Assembly (NCBI RefSeq): GCF_900129215.1
Contig: NZ_FQUQ01000001.1
Coordinates: forward strand, 620,001-684,000
DNA: 64,000 nt
Source: Pedobacter caeni
GTDB taxonomy: Bacteria > Bacteroidota > Bacteroidia > Sphingobacteriales > Sphingobacteriaceae
Direction of reading: 5' to 3'
Positions 26,301 through 36,333 of this stretch are shown here, in pieces. Under the pieces are notes generated by a model, which was not told the origin of the DNA, searched no databases, and saw only the letters and a list, made by a program, of their open reading frames with translations. Every line of letters starts with the position of its first letter. The first letter of the stretch is position 1. Both the position numbers and the translations under genes were made by a program.

Positions 26301-27146
26301 ATGAAAGAACTTATTAATAAGCTGAAGGTTCCCTCTACTTCCAGTTTGGTATTGTACTACGCTTCCTCTATCTATGATACAAATTTAGAAAAGGAATTTA
26401 TGAACAGGTTTGATTTTGGAAATATTGAAGAATTTGTAAAGCAAATGTCTGATTCATATCCGAATCTTGATAAAATCTTATTGTTCAGGAAATTGTATGT
26501 GCGCAAGATACTTAAGCGTATTTATAAGGAGAAAAGTTATCCTCAGGTACTTAGCTTAGGCGCTGGATGGGATCCATTGTCCCTGCACCTTGTTGAGCAG
26601 TATTCCTCACAGGTACAGGATGTTTTTGAAGTTGATCTGGCCGCCATGGTCGAAAAAGAAGCGCTTCTTAAGCGGATACTACCAGACTGTGATTTTTTGC
26701 ATTTTATGGAAGGCGATGTAACTGACCCGGAAAAACTGATAACTTCCCTTGCTTTGTCAGGATACAAATCTGCTGTTCCTACAGTTGTAATTTTCGAGGG
26801 ACTGATTCATTACATCACTGATGGGGTATTCCGCTCCATTTTAAAACATTTTAAAACCCCCGATAAACGGAATGTTTTTATACTGGATTTCATCCTTTCT
26901 GATGAAAGTGTATCTTCTGCGAGTCTTAAACAACATCAAAAATGTATACAGGTCGTGAGCAAATACGTAGAGGGGGAAATTAATATGTATACCCGCTTGG
27001 AAATGATCGCAGTAATTGAAGAATTGGGTGGGGAGGTCTTCTCAATTGAATCTATGAGGGATATTGAACTGGAGGTTGATCAGAAAAACAAACTTTTTCC
27101 GGAAGATGGGGATGGGGTTCAGGAGGTGCTGGCATTTTACCTGTAA
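26301..27146 (+). CDS. LCM-type SAM-dependent methyltransferase
   Basis: This 281-residue protein resembles the leucine carboxyl methyltransferase (Ppm1/YktD-like) family. LVLYYASSIYDT lies near the N terminus. Motif I is LSLGAGWDPLSLHL (about 83-96), EVDLAAM follows where the acidic ligand is expected, and VIFEGLIHYI is the typical FEGLLYYL-like motif. Bacterial members methylate small molecules or unknown carboxyls. The gene stands between a terminator and an unrelated membrane protein, so context gives no substrate. Confidence 0.75.
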   Translation: MKELINKLKVPSTSSLVLYYASSIYDTNLEKEFMNRFDFGNIEEFVKQMSDSYPNLDKILLFRKLYVRKILKRIYKEKSYPQVLSLGAGWDPLSLHLVEQYSSQVQDVFEVDLAAMVEKEALLKRILPDCDFLHFMEGDVTDPEKLITSLALSGYKSAVPTVVIFEGLIHYITDGVFRSILKHFKTPDKRNVFILDFILSDESVSSASLKQHQKCIQVVSKYVEGEINMYTRLEMIAVIEELGGEVFSIESMRDIELEVDQKNKLFPEDGDGVQEVLAFYL

Positions 27147-27234
27147 ATAAACAGCTGGGTTGTTGCTGAAATAATTATTATGTTGCAGAAAAAAACTGAA
27201 AGTATGCATTTGCTAAGGTTTAAAATACTGGTCA

Positions 27235-27636
27235 ATGACATTAAGTCCTAAAACGCTCTTTTTAACGGATGGTTTAGGTGCAGTGCTTTCCGCTTTTCTG
27301 TTGGGTGTTGTTTTAGTGAGATTTGCCCCCATTTCTGGAATGCCGGAAACAGCATTACGCTTACTCGCTATAATTGCCTGTGTTTTTGCAGTCTACTCCT
27401 TGCTTTGTTATACATTCATTAAAGAGCGCTGGATTGCTTATCTGAAGACAATTGCATGCGCAAACCTGACGTATTGTTGTCTTACCATAGGTCTTCTTAT
27501 TAATTATAAAAAAGAGCTGACTAATTTGGGATGGATTTATTTTTTAGCTGAACTTACAGTGATCATTGTCCTTCTCAGTTTTGAATTAAAAACAGCTTTT
27601 ATACGAGCTGGTAAAGAGCAGCAGGTACCTTCTTAA
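27235..27636 (+). CDS. Small four-TM membrane protein
   Basis: This 133-residue protein has about four TM helices (residues 8-26, 37-57, 67-86 and 98-116) and a basic tail. I recognise no family with confidence. The start ATG at 27235 is preceded by no strong ribosome site, as is common in this phylum. Its end is 1 base from the convergent S41 peptidase gene. Confidence 0.65.
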   Translation: MTLSPKTLFLTDGLGAVLSAFLLGVVLVRFAPISGMPETALRLLAIIACVFAVYSLLCYTFIKERWIAYLKTIACANLTYCCLTIGLLINYKKELTNLGWIYFLAELTVIIVLLSFELKTAFIRAGKEQQVPS

Positions 27637-27637
27637 A

Positions 27638-29017
27638 TCAGATGCCTTTATCATTAATTTTGATTACGATATCCACCCATTCATCATCCGGGTATTTCGC
27701 TAAATTTACATCAGGTGTAATTCCTTTGTTGTCAATAGGGGCGGTATCAGCATAGAATGATTTTGTAGTAGGGCGCATATACCTGTAAGCGGAACAGGGG
27801 AGTTTTTCGGGTTCAAATAATTCACTATAATCTAAAGTACCTGAAGTATGCTGTCCAAAAATTTTAACCTTGCTGCTGTATTTTGCCAGCATTAAAAAAT
27901 ACTCTGTACTGCTTGCACAATTTTCATTTACCAGGATAGAAACAGTTTGAGGATAAGTGCAGGTTTCCTTTAATTTGATGTGAAGGGAATCTCTTTGTAC
28001 AAACCCACCAATATTGGCAATGAGCCTGGGCAGCATCATTTGATGATAAGCGGAACCTGCATCTGCCGATGTCTGATATCTGCGGATGATATTTGGACTG
28101 GAATAAACGAAATCACCAGGTAGGGCAAATGGCTTTTCGTAGATGAACCGGATGAGGGAAAGAAATGAGCTATTCCCCCCAACATTGTTTCTTAGGTCAA
28201 TAATAAGATGTTTTATCTTGTTGAGACTGAGGTCTGGAATGATCTGGTTCAGTACCAATGAATCGAATTTTTTTTCACTGATGTCAAATGCAGGAATACC
28301 CAGGTAATAAGTATTTTTGTCAATTGACCTATGATTGAACTTCTTGTTACTTACGCTTGCTTTGGTTTCCCGCATCTTATGATTAAGTCCTGGTACAACT
28401 TTCTCCCAGATGCCATCGGGCTCAATAATCAGCTCATTTAACCTTCGGCCACGGAGAAGATTTGTAGTTAACCAACCCGAATATTTTCTAATTCTAAACT
28501 TGTTCTCATCGCCAATCAGGTCAAAATGTACTGGTCCGGTTTTGTTCATTCGGTCTTTGGTTTTCCATAGGTAAGCCCTGTAGGTATATTGGTCCTGCTT
28601 TATGATCTTAACAGTTAATGAATCGCCTGTTCTCCGCCATAGGCCCGTCAGCTGATCGCTATGTCTGATGTGATCTTTTGGTTTGTACTCCCTCTGCGCG
28701 TTTTGTTCCGGATTCGTTTTTCTATCGCTAAAGATGATGTGGTTGTCCTTGAAGAAAGCCAGGTATTTTGATATGGTATAAAAGCAATCCTGGGCTCCGG
28801 CTATTCTGGATGCATCTGTTATTGCATCTTTTTTAACCTTCAGATAGGCCAACTGATGTTCCTTACTGGTTTTAAGCTTGTAACCCGGATAATTGATCTC
28901 TATATCTGTGATGATCTCTTTTAGGTTTAGCAAACAGTCACAATTGTCCTTTTTCCGGGCAAATGCTGTCAGGGAAATCCCTAAAATTATCAATATAAGT
29001 TTAGCTTTTTTCTCCAT
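27638..29017 (-). CDS. S41-family peptidase, secreted
   Basis: This 459-residue protein has a signal peptide (about 1-20). The C-terminal S41 core shows HLIIDLRNNVGGNSSFLSL (strand and loop before the active site) and LVNENCASSTEYFLMLAKY, with the nucleophile Ser in CASSTE. TSGTLDYSE follows. The N-terminal half (about 25-200) has no PDZ signature that I can see. It is divergent from the FecR gene, with 130 bases between, and ends 1 base from the four-TM protein gene. Probably a periplasmic protease of unknown target. Confidence 0.82.
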   Translation of the reverse strand: MEKKAKLILIILGISLTAFARKKDNCDCLLNLKEIITDIEINYPGYKLKTSKEHQLAYLKVKKDAITDASRIAGAQDCFYTISKYLAFFKDNHIIFSDRKTNPEQNAQREYKPKDHIRHSDQLTGLWRRTGDSLTVKIIKQDQYTYRAYLWKTKDRMNKTGPVHFDLIGDENKFRIRKYSGWLTTNLLRGRRLNELIIEPDGIWEKVVPGLNHKMRETKASVSNKKFNHRSIDKNTYYLGIPAFDISEKKFDSLVLNQIIPDLSLNKIKHLIIDLRNNVGGNSSFLSLIRFIYEKPFALPGDFVYSSPNIIRRYQTSADAGSAYHQMMLPRLIANIGGFVQRDSLHIKLKETCTYPQTVSILVNENCASSTEYFLMLAKYSSKVKIFGQHTSGTLDYSELFEPEKLPCSAYRYMRPTTKSFYADTAPIDNKGITPDVNLAKYPDDEWVDIVIKINDKGI

Positions 29018-29147
29018 AGCTGTTTACTACCAGACGTTCAATGATTGCTAAAAGTTGCATATTCTTAAAAATAATCATTTTCATCTACCACCAACCTGTC
29101 TTTTTTGACACCTATATAAACAGGCATTTAAGAAATTTCTAATCAGG

Positions 29148-30296
29148 ATGTTAAAAGAGGAATTTATCAGAGACATATTAAAAAGATATCAAGCCGGAAA
29201 CTGCAGTCCGGAAGAACAACAAATCATTGAAGATTGGTATCAGGAGAGACTGGACCATGCGGCCTGGGACTTTAAGCCTGGTGATGAACCTTTAATTGGG
29301 ACAAACATCAAAAACCGCATCTACAAGGAGCTGGCACTTCCTGAAAATACAACTCCAGGTCGGGGAAATAGGTATAACTGGTTTTTAATTGCCGGGGCAG
29401 CGGCAATTTTAGTATGTGCAGTTACTACTGCAATTTACTTTAGAGCAGAGAAACCTGTTAACCGATTGGTAGCCAAACCTGAATTGGTTAAGGGATTAAA
29501 AGGCAGACAACGGCATGCTGTCCTGACTTTAGCCAACGGAGAGACGGTACTCCTGAATGAGGCCGCAGGCAGTCAGGTAATCAGGCAGGGCGACGTGGAG
29601 GTAAAACAAACTGACAAAGGAAAGCTGACTTACAATTTGGTAAAAAACAACAACCTAAATCCGGTTTACAATACCCTCACCACACCTAAAGGAACGACAT
29701 ACGAGCTGCAATTGCCTGATGGTTCCAGGATATGGCTGAATGCAGCTTCTTCGATCACTTACCCAACCGCTTTTTCTGGTCAAACCCGAACGGTTTCGGT
29801 TACAGGAGAGGTGTATTTTGAAGTGGCACCGAATGTCAGAAAACCTTTTCTGGTAAAAACAACCTCAGCAACGATAGAAGTTTTGGGTACACATTTTAAC
29901 GTCAATACTTACAGCAATGAGCCTGCAATGAAAACCACTTTGTTAGAAGGAAAAGTAAAGGTTACTCAAAATCAGATCAGTAAAGTGCTGGAACCCGGAG
30001 AGCAGGCCAGCATCGATCAGGAAGGGGCAATAACCGTACTTAAAGAGGTCAACCAAGCGCAAGTGATGGGCTGGAAAAACGGGAAGTTTGTACTGGACAA
30101 AGTTGATGTCCATACCCTGATGCGCCAGGTAGCACGCTGGTATGATCTTGAAGTAATTTATAAAGGAAAAATTACGCAGCATTTCTGGGGCACCGTATCT
30201 CAGGAAATGACGGCAGTACAATTGTTTCAAATGCTGGAAAGCACCGGTTCAGCACATTTTAAGCTGGACGGGAACAAAGTCATCGTCTCACCATAG
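29148..30296 (+). CDS. FecR-family anti-sigma factor
   Basis: This 382-residue protein has a cytoplasmic N-terminal anti-sigma region (about 1-80), one TM segment (WFLIAGAAAILVCAVTTAIYF, about 79-99), and a periplasmic FecR domain (TTPKGTTYELQLPDGSRIWL, about 180-199, and FLVKTTSATIEVLGTHFNVN). A C-terminal DUF4974 region includes DKVDVHTLMRQVARWYDLEV and the end FKLDGNKVIVSP. It transmits ligand occupancy of the SusC receptor to an ECF sigma factor. The sigma gene usually lies immediately upstream of fecR. Here the upstream gene is an unrelated divergent peptidase, and the only nearby candidate is at 35582, after SusD. Confidence 0.93.
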   Translation: MLKEEFIRDILKRYQAGNCSPEEQQIIEDWYQERLDHAAWDFKPGDEPLIGTNIKNRIYKELALPENTTPGRGNRYNWFLIAGAAAILVCAVTTAIYFRAEKPVNRLVAKPELVKGLKGRQRHAVLTLANGETVLLNEAAGSQVIRQGDVEVKQTDKGKLTYNLVKNNNLNPVYNTLTTPKGTTYELQLPDGSRIWLNAASSITYPTAFSGQTRTVSVTGEVYFEVAPNVRKPFLVKTTSATIEVLGTHFNVNTYSNEPAMKTTLLEGKVKVTQNQISKVLEPGEQASIDQEGAITVLKEVNQAQVMGWKNGKFVLDKVDVHTLMRQVARWYDLEVIYKGKITQHFWGTVSQEMTAVQLFQMLESTGSAHFKLDGNKVIVSP

Positions 30297-30332
30297 TCAA
30301 CAACAATAACCAGGTTTCGCTTTAAACAAAAA

Positions 30333-30358
30333 CCGCTCCGGGGTCTAGACCGAAGCGG
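30333..30358. promoter_or_regulatory. Hairpin between FecR and SusC genes
   Basis: CCGCTCCGG (30333-30341) pairs with CCGAAGCGG (30350-30358) with a single mismatch and an 8-base loop. There is no T run, so it is more likely an attenuation or mRNA-processing structure than a full terminator, perhaps separating low FecR from high SusC expression (inference). The gap shows no consensus promoter that I can assign. Confidence 0.5.
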
Positions 30359-30433
30359 AAAAGATGTTTAGGCAAACCAAATTTCACAATCCAATTCAAC
30401 TGTTTATTTATTAACCTAAACCAAAACAAAGTT

Positions 30434-33400
30434 ATGCAATTCAAATTGATGCTGTTCACGAAATCCGTATTTCGAACAGCGGTATTTATTTTATTATGTT
30501 GCTTCAGCACTGCCGCCGCAGGATTTGCCCAGGTAACGTTGGCACTGAAAAATACACCGCTGACCAAGGTGTTCAAAGAAATTCAAAAACAAAGCGGCTA
30601 TGAGTTTTTAGCAAACTACGAAATGCTGGAAAAAGCCGGTAATGTATCCATAAATGTAAACAAGGTCTCTGCAAAAGAAGCTGTTGAGCTGAGCTTAAAG
30701 GGAAAAGGCCTTGGGTATGAACTAAAACATAAGGTTTTTGTCATTACACCTTTGGCTGCCCCTGCAAAAGCGAATACTCCCGTTTCGCAACTTACCATTG
30801 AGGGAAGGGTAGTGGATGAGAAATCAGAACCTTTACCTGGCGCTACAATTGTGCTGACTGAGCTCAGGCGATCAGTTTCGGCCAATGAAAACGGAAAATT
30901 TGTCCTTGCCGAAGCACAGGTTGGCCATCACCTGCAAATTTCCTGCATTGGCTATGAAACCAAAACAGTGACCATACAGGATTCCAAACCTTTGTTGATT
31001 GTATTGCAGGAATCAACGCAAAAACTTAAAGAGGTGGTATTGGTTGGTTATGGCCAGCAGAAAAAAATCAACCTTACAGGATCAATCTCAACGGTAACAG
31101 ATAAAGAATTAAATGAGAACCGCTCGAGTCCGGCGGTTTCAGACATGCTTGCCGGTCGGATTTCAGGTTTGTATGTTCAAAAAAGCAGTGGCGCACCTGG
31201 TGCGGGTTCAGACCTGAAAATACGCGGACTGAGTACCTTTAACAATTCCAGCCCGCTGGTAGTTGTAGACGGGATACCGGGAAGGAATATTGACGACCTG
31301 AATCCTGCGGATATTCAAGCAGTGTCTGTCCTGAAAGATGCAGCAGCTATTGCTGTTTACGGAGCAAGGGCATCAAACGGGGTTATTCTCGTGACCACCA
31401 AGAAAGGACTCCCGGGAAAACCCGAAATCACTTTTGCAAGTAACCTCATCAATCAGGTCCCTACACAGGTTTACAAAAGGGTCAATTCCTATGAATATGC
31501 AATGATTCAGAACGAAGCCCTGCGAAATGAGCAATCTTACAATCCGGCTTTGGGAATGGGCTATACGCCGGAACAGCTGCAGTTCTTTAAAGATGGCAGT
31601 GACCCCAACAGGTACCCCAACACGGATTGGTTTAAAACCCTGACAAAATCTTCAGTCTTGCAGGCAAACTACAACCTGTCGGCTTCAGGTGGAAATGAAG
31701 ATACCCGCTATTTTGTTTCTGTAGGTTACGTTAAAAATGATGGTATAGTACCTATTGAGGCTTATAAGCGCTGGAATTTACGAAGTAACCTGAGTGCTAC
31801 CATTACACCGCGGCTAAAACTGGACCTGAATCTTGCAGGCATTTTCGTTAAACAAGACGGTCAGGACCTTTATGGAGGCAGCTACATCATGAAACAGATC
31901 TATGGTACACCTCCAATCCGGGCCAATCAGTTTAGCAATGGCTTGTATGCACAGGTTCCCGAACAAAGGGGGAATGCCTACCTGCAGTCTATTGGAAGAG
32001 GAGGATTTAATACCCTTTCCAGTAATACTTTTAACTCTACTTTGTCTTTACAGTATGAATTGCCGGGGATCAAAGGATTGTTCGCGAAAGGAACTGCAGC
32101 CTATGATAAAGGCTATAGTTTTGGTAAGAGTTTTACGGTGCCCTATGATGTTTATACCATTAACAGTGCGGGTAATTATGCCAAGGCAGCCTCAAGTCCA
32201 ACCAGTCCGGCACTTAGCGAGAGTTTTGGCCAGCCGCAGGCCCTGACATTGGAAGGCTCCCTCCGTTATGAGCAAGAGTATGGGGCACACCACGTTTCCG
32301 GATTGCTCTTGTACACACAAACAGCGTCCACACAAAATAATTTCAGCACACAACGCAGGGAATTTGTTTCCGGAACTTTACCGGAACTTAATCTCGGTGA
32401 TCCTACACAGACCTCTAATTCCGGAACCGGATCTCAGTCGGCCAGACAAGGATTGGTAGGCCGCTTAACTTATGACTACAATTCGCGTTACCTGCTGGAA
32501 GTAAACTTCCGTTATGACGGCTCTGATATATTCCCTCCGGGACACCGTTTTGGTTTCTTTCCTTCATTTTCGGGAGGATGGGTTTTGTCTGAGGAACCCT
32601 TTTACAAAGAGTTGGTTAAAGGCCTCGACTTTGTTAAAATCCGCGGCTCATGGGGGCAATTGGGTAATGACCGTGTAGCTCCTTATCAGTTTTTATCTAC
32701 TTACAATCTTGTTGGTTCTCCTTATTATGGTGGAGGATATACTTTCGGTGGTGCAAATCCTGTATTTTATAAATCTCTGCAAACCGGCGTCCTGCCAAAT
32801 CCATCTTTTACCTGGGAACGTGCAGTCATGACCAACATCGGACTGGAAGCGCATTTTAAGGGGAAACTGTTGACACTGGAATTTGATTATTTCCGAAAAC
32901 GCACCAAAGATATTTTAGCCGCTCCGGCGCTTCAGGTTCCCTCAGTGATTGGTTTGGGATTACCAGACTACAACAATGGAATTGTAGACAACAGTGGGCT
33001 GGAAATCACTTTAGGGCATAACAATACCCTTGGTAACTTTAGTTATTATGTTCAGGGAAATGTAAGTTTTAACCACAACAAAATCGTTTCTTTTCCAGAG
33101 TCTATGAGTACGCCTGCATGGCAGAAAATAACGGGTACATCTGTTGCCAGTTATTCGGTTGTTGATCCCCTGGTTGGCAGATTAGGATATAGAAGCAAAG
33201 GGCTTTATCAGAATGCGGCCGGTATTAGCAGCGGAGCTACGCCTTTATACAATACTGTTGCTCCAGGAGATATTAATTATGTGGATGTAGACAATGACGG
33301 TGTGATCAGTCCGAACGACAGGGTAGTGCTGGGAGAGCGTTTTTTTCCGGGAACACAATACGGAGTTCGTTTTGGCGGAAGTTATAAGGGTTTGGAATTG

Positions 33401-33799
33401 AATGTATTAATGCAGGGGTCCGGCAATGTTGAAGCGTATAATTCCACAGTGAATTCCCGTGTAGGATTAAGTGGAAGCAGCCAGTTGTTAGAGCACTGGA
33501 CTCCGGAAAATACCAATGCAGGTTTTCCAAGGCTATGGTCGAATTATCAGAATAATGCAGAAGTCTCTGATTATTGGATTGTTAACGCGTCTTATTTAAG
33601 ACTGAAAAATATTGAACTCGCCTATAATTTTCCAAAAGCAATGTTGCAAAAGATTGGGGTAAAAGGATTAAAAATCTCTGTTTCGGGTAATAACCTGCTC
33701 ACATTTACAAACTTTAAGTTGTTTGATCCTGAAGCTGCCGGACAAATTACAGATCCCCTGATGAAATCTTATGCCGCAGGTATCTCCCTGCAGTTGTAA
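30434..33799 (+). CDS. SusC/RagA-family TonB-linked outer-membrane protein
   Basis: This 1121-residue protein has a signal peptide (about 1-33, AAAGFAQ). An STN secretin/TonB short N-terminal domain (about 35-95) is followed by a CarboxypepD_reg domain (about 113-195), a TonB box-like VVLVGYGQQKKINLTGS (about 201-217), a plug (SDMLAGRISGLYVQ, VDGIPGRNIDDLNPADI, VLKDAAAIAVYGARASNGVI) and the barrel. The STN domain marks it as a transducer that signals to FecR, which fits the FecR gene 138 bases upstream. With SusD it imports an oligomeric glycan or peptide. No glycosidase lies beside it, so the substrate cannot be inferred. Confidence 0.96.
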   Translation: MQFKLMLFTKSVFRTAVFILLCCFSTAAAGFAQVTLALKNTPLTKVFKEIQKQSGYEFLANYEMLEKAGNVSINVNKVSAKEAVELSLKGKGLGYELKHKVFVITPLAAPAKANTPVSQLTIEGRVVDEKSEPLPGATIVLTELRRSVSANENGKFVLAEAQVGHHLQISCIGYETKTVTIQDSKPLLIVLQESTQKLKEVVLVGYGQQKKINLTGSISTVTDKELNENRSSPAVSDMLAGRISGLYVQKSSGAPGAGSDLKIRGLSTFNNSSPLVVVDGIPGRNIDDLNPADIQAVSVLKDAAAIAVYGARASNGVILVTTKKGLPGKPEITFASNLINQVPTQVYKRVNSYEYAMIQNEALRNEQSYNPALGMGYTPEQLQFFKDGSDPNRYPNTDWFKTLTKSSVLQANYNLSASGGNEDTRYFVSVGYVKNDGIVPIEAYKRWNLRSNLSATITPRLKLDLNLAGIFVKQDGQDLYGGSYIMKQIYGTPPIRANQFSNGLYAQVPEQRGNAYLQSIGRGGFNTLSSNTFNSTLSLQYELPGIKGLFAKGTAAYDKGYSFGKSFTVPYDVYTINSAGNYAKAASSPTSPALSESFGQPQALTLEGSLRYEQEYGAHHVSGLLLYTQTASTQNNFSTQRREFVSGTLPELNLGDPTQTSNSGTGSQSARQGLVGRLTYDYNSRYLLEVNFRYDGSDIFPPGHRFGFFPSFSGGWVLSEEPFYKELVKGLDFVKIRGSWGQLGNDRVAPYQFLSTYNLVGSPYYGGGYTFGGANPVFYKSLQTGVLPNPSFTWERAVMTNIGLEAHFKGKLLTLEFDYFRKRTKDILAAPALQVPSVIGLGLPDYNNGIVDNSGLEITLGHNNTLGNFSYYVQGNVSFNHNKIVSFPESMSTPAWQKITGTSVASYSVVDPLVGRLGYRSKGLYQNAAGISSGATPLYNTVAPGDINYVDVDNDGVISPNDRVVLGERFFPGTQYGVRFGGSYKGLELNVLMQGSGNVEAYNSTVNSRVGLSGSSQLLEHWTPENTNAGFPRLWSNYQNNAEVSDYWIVNASYLRLKNIELAYNFPKAMLQKIGVKGLKISVSGNNLLTFTNFKLFDPEAAGQITDPLMKSYAAGISLQL

Positions 33800-33836
33800 A
33801 ACACAAAAGCTTACCATCATATCAAATCAACAAACC

Positions 33837-35474
33837 ATGACAAAATATAATACTTTAACCATCCTCCTCCTGACTTTAAGCCTGTCTTTTATGAGCAGCT
33901 GTAAAAAGGATTTTCTAAATAAAGGACCTCTGGATCAATATAGCGACGAAAATGTATGGAAAGATCCGGCATTGATTAACCGTTTTGTAGCAGACATTTA
34001 TTCGAACCTGATCACCACCTATGATTATGTGGGGAGTTATAATTCCATCAATCAGGGAATGTTACCAGCGGATATTACCGATGAAGGCAAATCGAATTAT
34101 TCGGGAAGTAATGCAGATCTGATTAATCAGGGACAATACAATGCTTCAAGCAATCTTTTCAGTTCATTTTGGTCTCTGCCAAGTGCCGGTGGATTTCATC
34201 AGAATGGTGCCTATGAAAACATCCGTAAATGCAATACCTTTTTTTCGCATTTGCCGGATATGCCAATAGATGAAACGATTAAGAAACAACTCACTGCTGA
34301 AGTGAAATTTTTGAGGGCCTATAATTACCAATTGTTGTATTCCATATTTGGCCGCTTTCCAATTATCGATAAAGTGTTGACCATCACAGACGACCTGAAC
34401 ATTCCGAGAGGAACGGATGAGGCTTGCCGGGCATTTATTTTAAATGACCTCGATGCAGCTGCCGAAGCTTTGCCGCTGAGTTACAGCAACCGCAATGACC
34501 TGGGACGCATCACCAAGGGTGCTGCTCTTGGAATGAAATGCCGCTTGTTGTTAAATGCAAAAGACTATTTGGGCGCATCTGCTGCAGCTAAAGCCATTAT
34601 TGAATTAAATACTTATCGTCTGTTTCCTGATTATGCAGGAATATTTTTTCCCGAAAATGACGACAATGAGGAGGTGATCTTTAACAAAGAATATGGAAGT
34701 AGCCAAAGTGGACAAACTCATACGCTGGACTTGTACTTAAATTCTTCCTTCTTTACCGGTTTCTATAGTCCGGAAGATGTTCCAACGCAGAATATGGTAG
34801 ACCAATATTTAATGAAAGACGGATTGACATGGGAACAGTCGGCATTATTTGATGCAGAAAAACCATATGACAACAGGGATCCGCGCTTACAGGCCAGCAT
34901 CATTTATGATGGAACCACCTGGCGTGGACAAGTGATTGACATGCAGTTGGGCTCTGATTTTAATCCGGCTACCACAATTCCATCAGTTACAGGCTATATG
35001 TTCCGGAAATTCCTGAATCCTAAGTACGTGTTTTCTGGAAATAACCTGAATTACCAGAACTGTGTAGTGTTGCGCCTGGCAGAAATTTATTTGAATTACG
35101 CAGAATGCCAGCTTAAACTGGGGAACTCGGAAGAAGCCCGGAAATATGTTAACCTCTTAAGGATCAGGGCTAAAATGCCTGAAATACAACCGGGTCATAT
35201 GACCTGGGAAACCTATGTGCGGGAAAGAACTGTGGAACTTGCTTTTGAAGGCGAGCGCAGAGCTGATATTCGCCGATGGGAGATGGGGCCGGCCTTATTG
35301 GGTGGAACAATTTATGGGATGGGGATTGAAACCATAAATGGTAAACGACAGTATACGAGACAGGTGGTGGAAAAAAGAGTATTCCATCCAAAAATGTATT
35401 ATTTTCCTGTTCCACTTGCTGAGCTGCAGAAATATCCTGCAGGAAAAGTGCTGGAACAGAATCCAGGCTGGTAA
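33837..35474 (+). CDS. SusD/RagB-family nutrient-binding lipoprotein
   Basis: The start is placed at 33837 because it gives a complete lipoprotein signal (LSLSFMSSC, lipidated Cys at about 22). An earlier in-frame start at 33771 would overlap SusC. The 545-residue protein has the SusD N-terminal KKDFLNKGPLDQYSDENVWKDP and the C-terminal YVRERTVELAFEGERRADIRRWE, then EKRVFHPKMYYFPVPLAEL. It forms the outer-membrane lid on SusC. It ends 6 bases before a perfect 13-bp stem hairpin. Confidence 0.95.
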   Translation: MTKYNTLTILLLTLSLSFMSSCKKDFLNKGPLDQYSDENVWKDPALINRFVADIYSNLITTYDYVGSYNSINQGMLPADITDEGKSNYSGSNADLINQGQYNASSNLFSSFWSLPSAGGFHQNGAYENIRKCNTFFSHLPDMPIDETIKKQLTAEVKFLRAYNYQLLYSIFGRFPIIDKVLTITDDLNIPRGTDEACRAFILNDLDAAAEALPLSYSNRNDLGRITKGAALGMKCRLLLNAKDYLGASAAAKAIIELNTYRLFPDYAGIFFPENDDNEEVIFNKEYGSSQSGQTHTLDLYLNSSFFTGFYSPEDVPTQNMVDQYLMKDGLTWEQSALFDAEKPYDNRDPRLQASIIYDGTTWRGQVIDMQLGSDFNPATTIPSVTGYMFRKFLNPKYVFSGNNLNYQNCVVLRLAEIYLNYAECQLKLGNSEEARKYVNLLRIRAKMPEIQPGHMTWETYVRERTVELAFEGERRADIRRWEMGPALLGGTIYGMGIETINGKRQYTRQVVEKRVFHPKMYYFPVPLAELQKYPAGKVLEQNPGW

Positions 35475-35479
35475 CAGGC

Positions 35480-35518
35480 ACATTCGCCATCCGGAATTCA
35501 TTTCAGGATGGCGAATGT
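35480..35518 (+). terminator. Terminator-like hairpin after SusD gene
   Basis: ACATTCGCCATCC (35480-35492) pairs perfectly with GGATGGCGAATGT (35506-35518), with a 13-base loop. It sits between SusD and the sigma-factor gene 64 bases downstream, so the sigma gene is likely expressed separately or only by read-through. Confidence 0.75.
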
Positions 35519-35581
35519 ATCCTTTCTGATACCCTCTTTTAATACTACGTTGTTCTTGTTAGTTTTATAAAATATTTGTAG

Positions 35582-36193
35582 GTGAGGTTAACTAATTCAT
35601 ATTCCGATAAAGAACTGTGTGAATTGCTAAAAAGCAACGATGAGTCTGCGTTTTCAGCGATATACGATCGTTATTGGGCTAAAGTTTACCGAAATGCAAT
35701 GCGCATTCTGGGTTGCGAAAGCGATGCTGAGGATGTCGTGCAGGAGGTATTCGAATCGATCTGGAAACGAAGGGCAACGCTGGAAATTCAGGGTGCATTG
35801 CCAAATTACCTTTTTTCTGCAGCAAGGTATATGGCGATCCGTCTGATTGAGAAGAACCTGGAAAAGTCCGGACATCAGGAATCGCTGTCCCTGGCTTTTT
35901 CCCGGATTGTAATGCCGGTCGTAGAATCAGAAATAGATACCAAAATGCTACAGGCAAATATCGATCATATTGTAGCCAGCCTTCCTTATAAAATGAAGGA
36001 GATATTTATTTTGAGCCGGGCCGAGCAACTGTCGCACAAAGATATCGCCAAGCGACTGAAGATATCGGAGCAAACGGTTAAAAAGCAAGTGTATTATGCG
36101 CTAAAACACATCCGGCAGCAACTGGGGCCAGTTCCGCTGATTGTCGTACTGGCGCTTATTTATACGACATCTGAAGTCGCCGTATTATTTTAA
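35582..36193 (+). CDS. ECF sigma-70 factor (FecI-like)
   Basis: This 203-residue ECF sigma factor starts with GTG. The sigma2 region (about 22-90) includes FSAIYDRYWAKVYRNAMRIL and AEDVVQEVFESIWKR. The sigma4 region (about 130-185) includes LPYKMKEIFILSRAEQLSHK and SEQTVKKQVYYALKHIRQQL. It ends in a hydrophobic tail (PLIVVLALIYTTSEVAVLF), common in Bacteroidota FecI-like sigma factors of SusCD loci. It is the probable partner of the FecR at 29148, but it lies after SusD and behind a hairpin rather than before fecR. Confidence 0.93.
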   Translation: MRLTNSYSDKELCELLKSNDESAFSAIYDRYWAKVYRNAMRILGCESDAEDVVQEVFESIWKRRATLEIQGALPNYLFSAARYMAIRLIEKNLEKSGHQESLSLAFSRIVMPVVESEIDTKMLQANIDHIVASLPYKMKEIFILSRAEQLSHKDIAKRLKISEQTVKKQVYYALKHIRQQLGPVPLIVVLALIYTTSEVAVLF

Positions 36194-36333
36194 CACCATT
36201 AAAATCAGTTGTTTTTATTTCCTGTAGAATGTATTAAAAGGGTTACCTGAAGGGTATTTATTTTATGGTATAAAAAAATGCCGTAACTTTTACGATCGTT
36301 ACCTATCCCTATTTATAAACTATCAGCCCAAAT

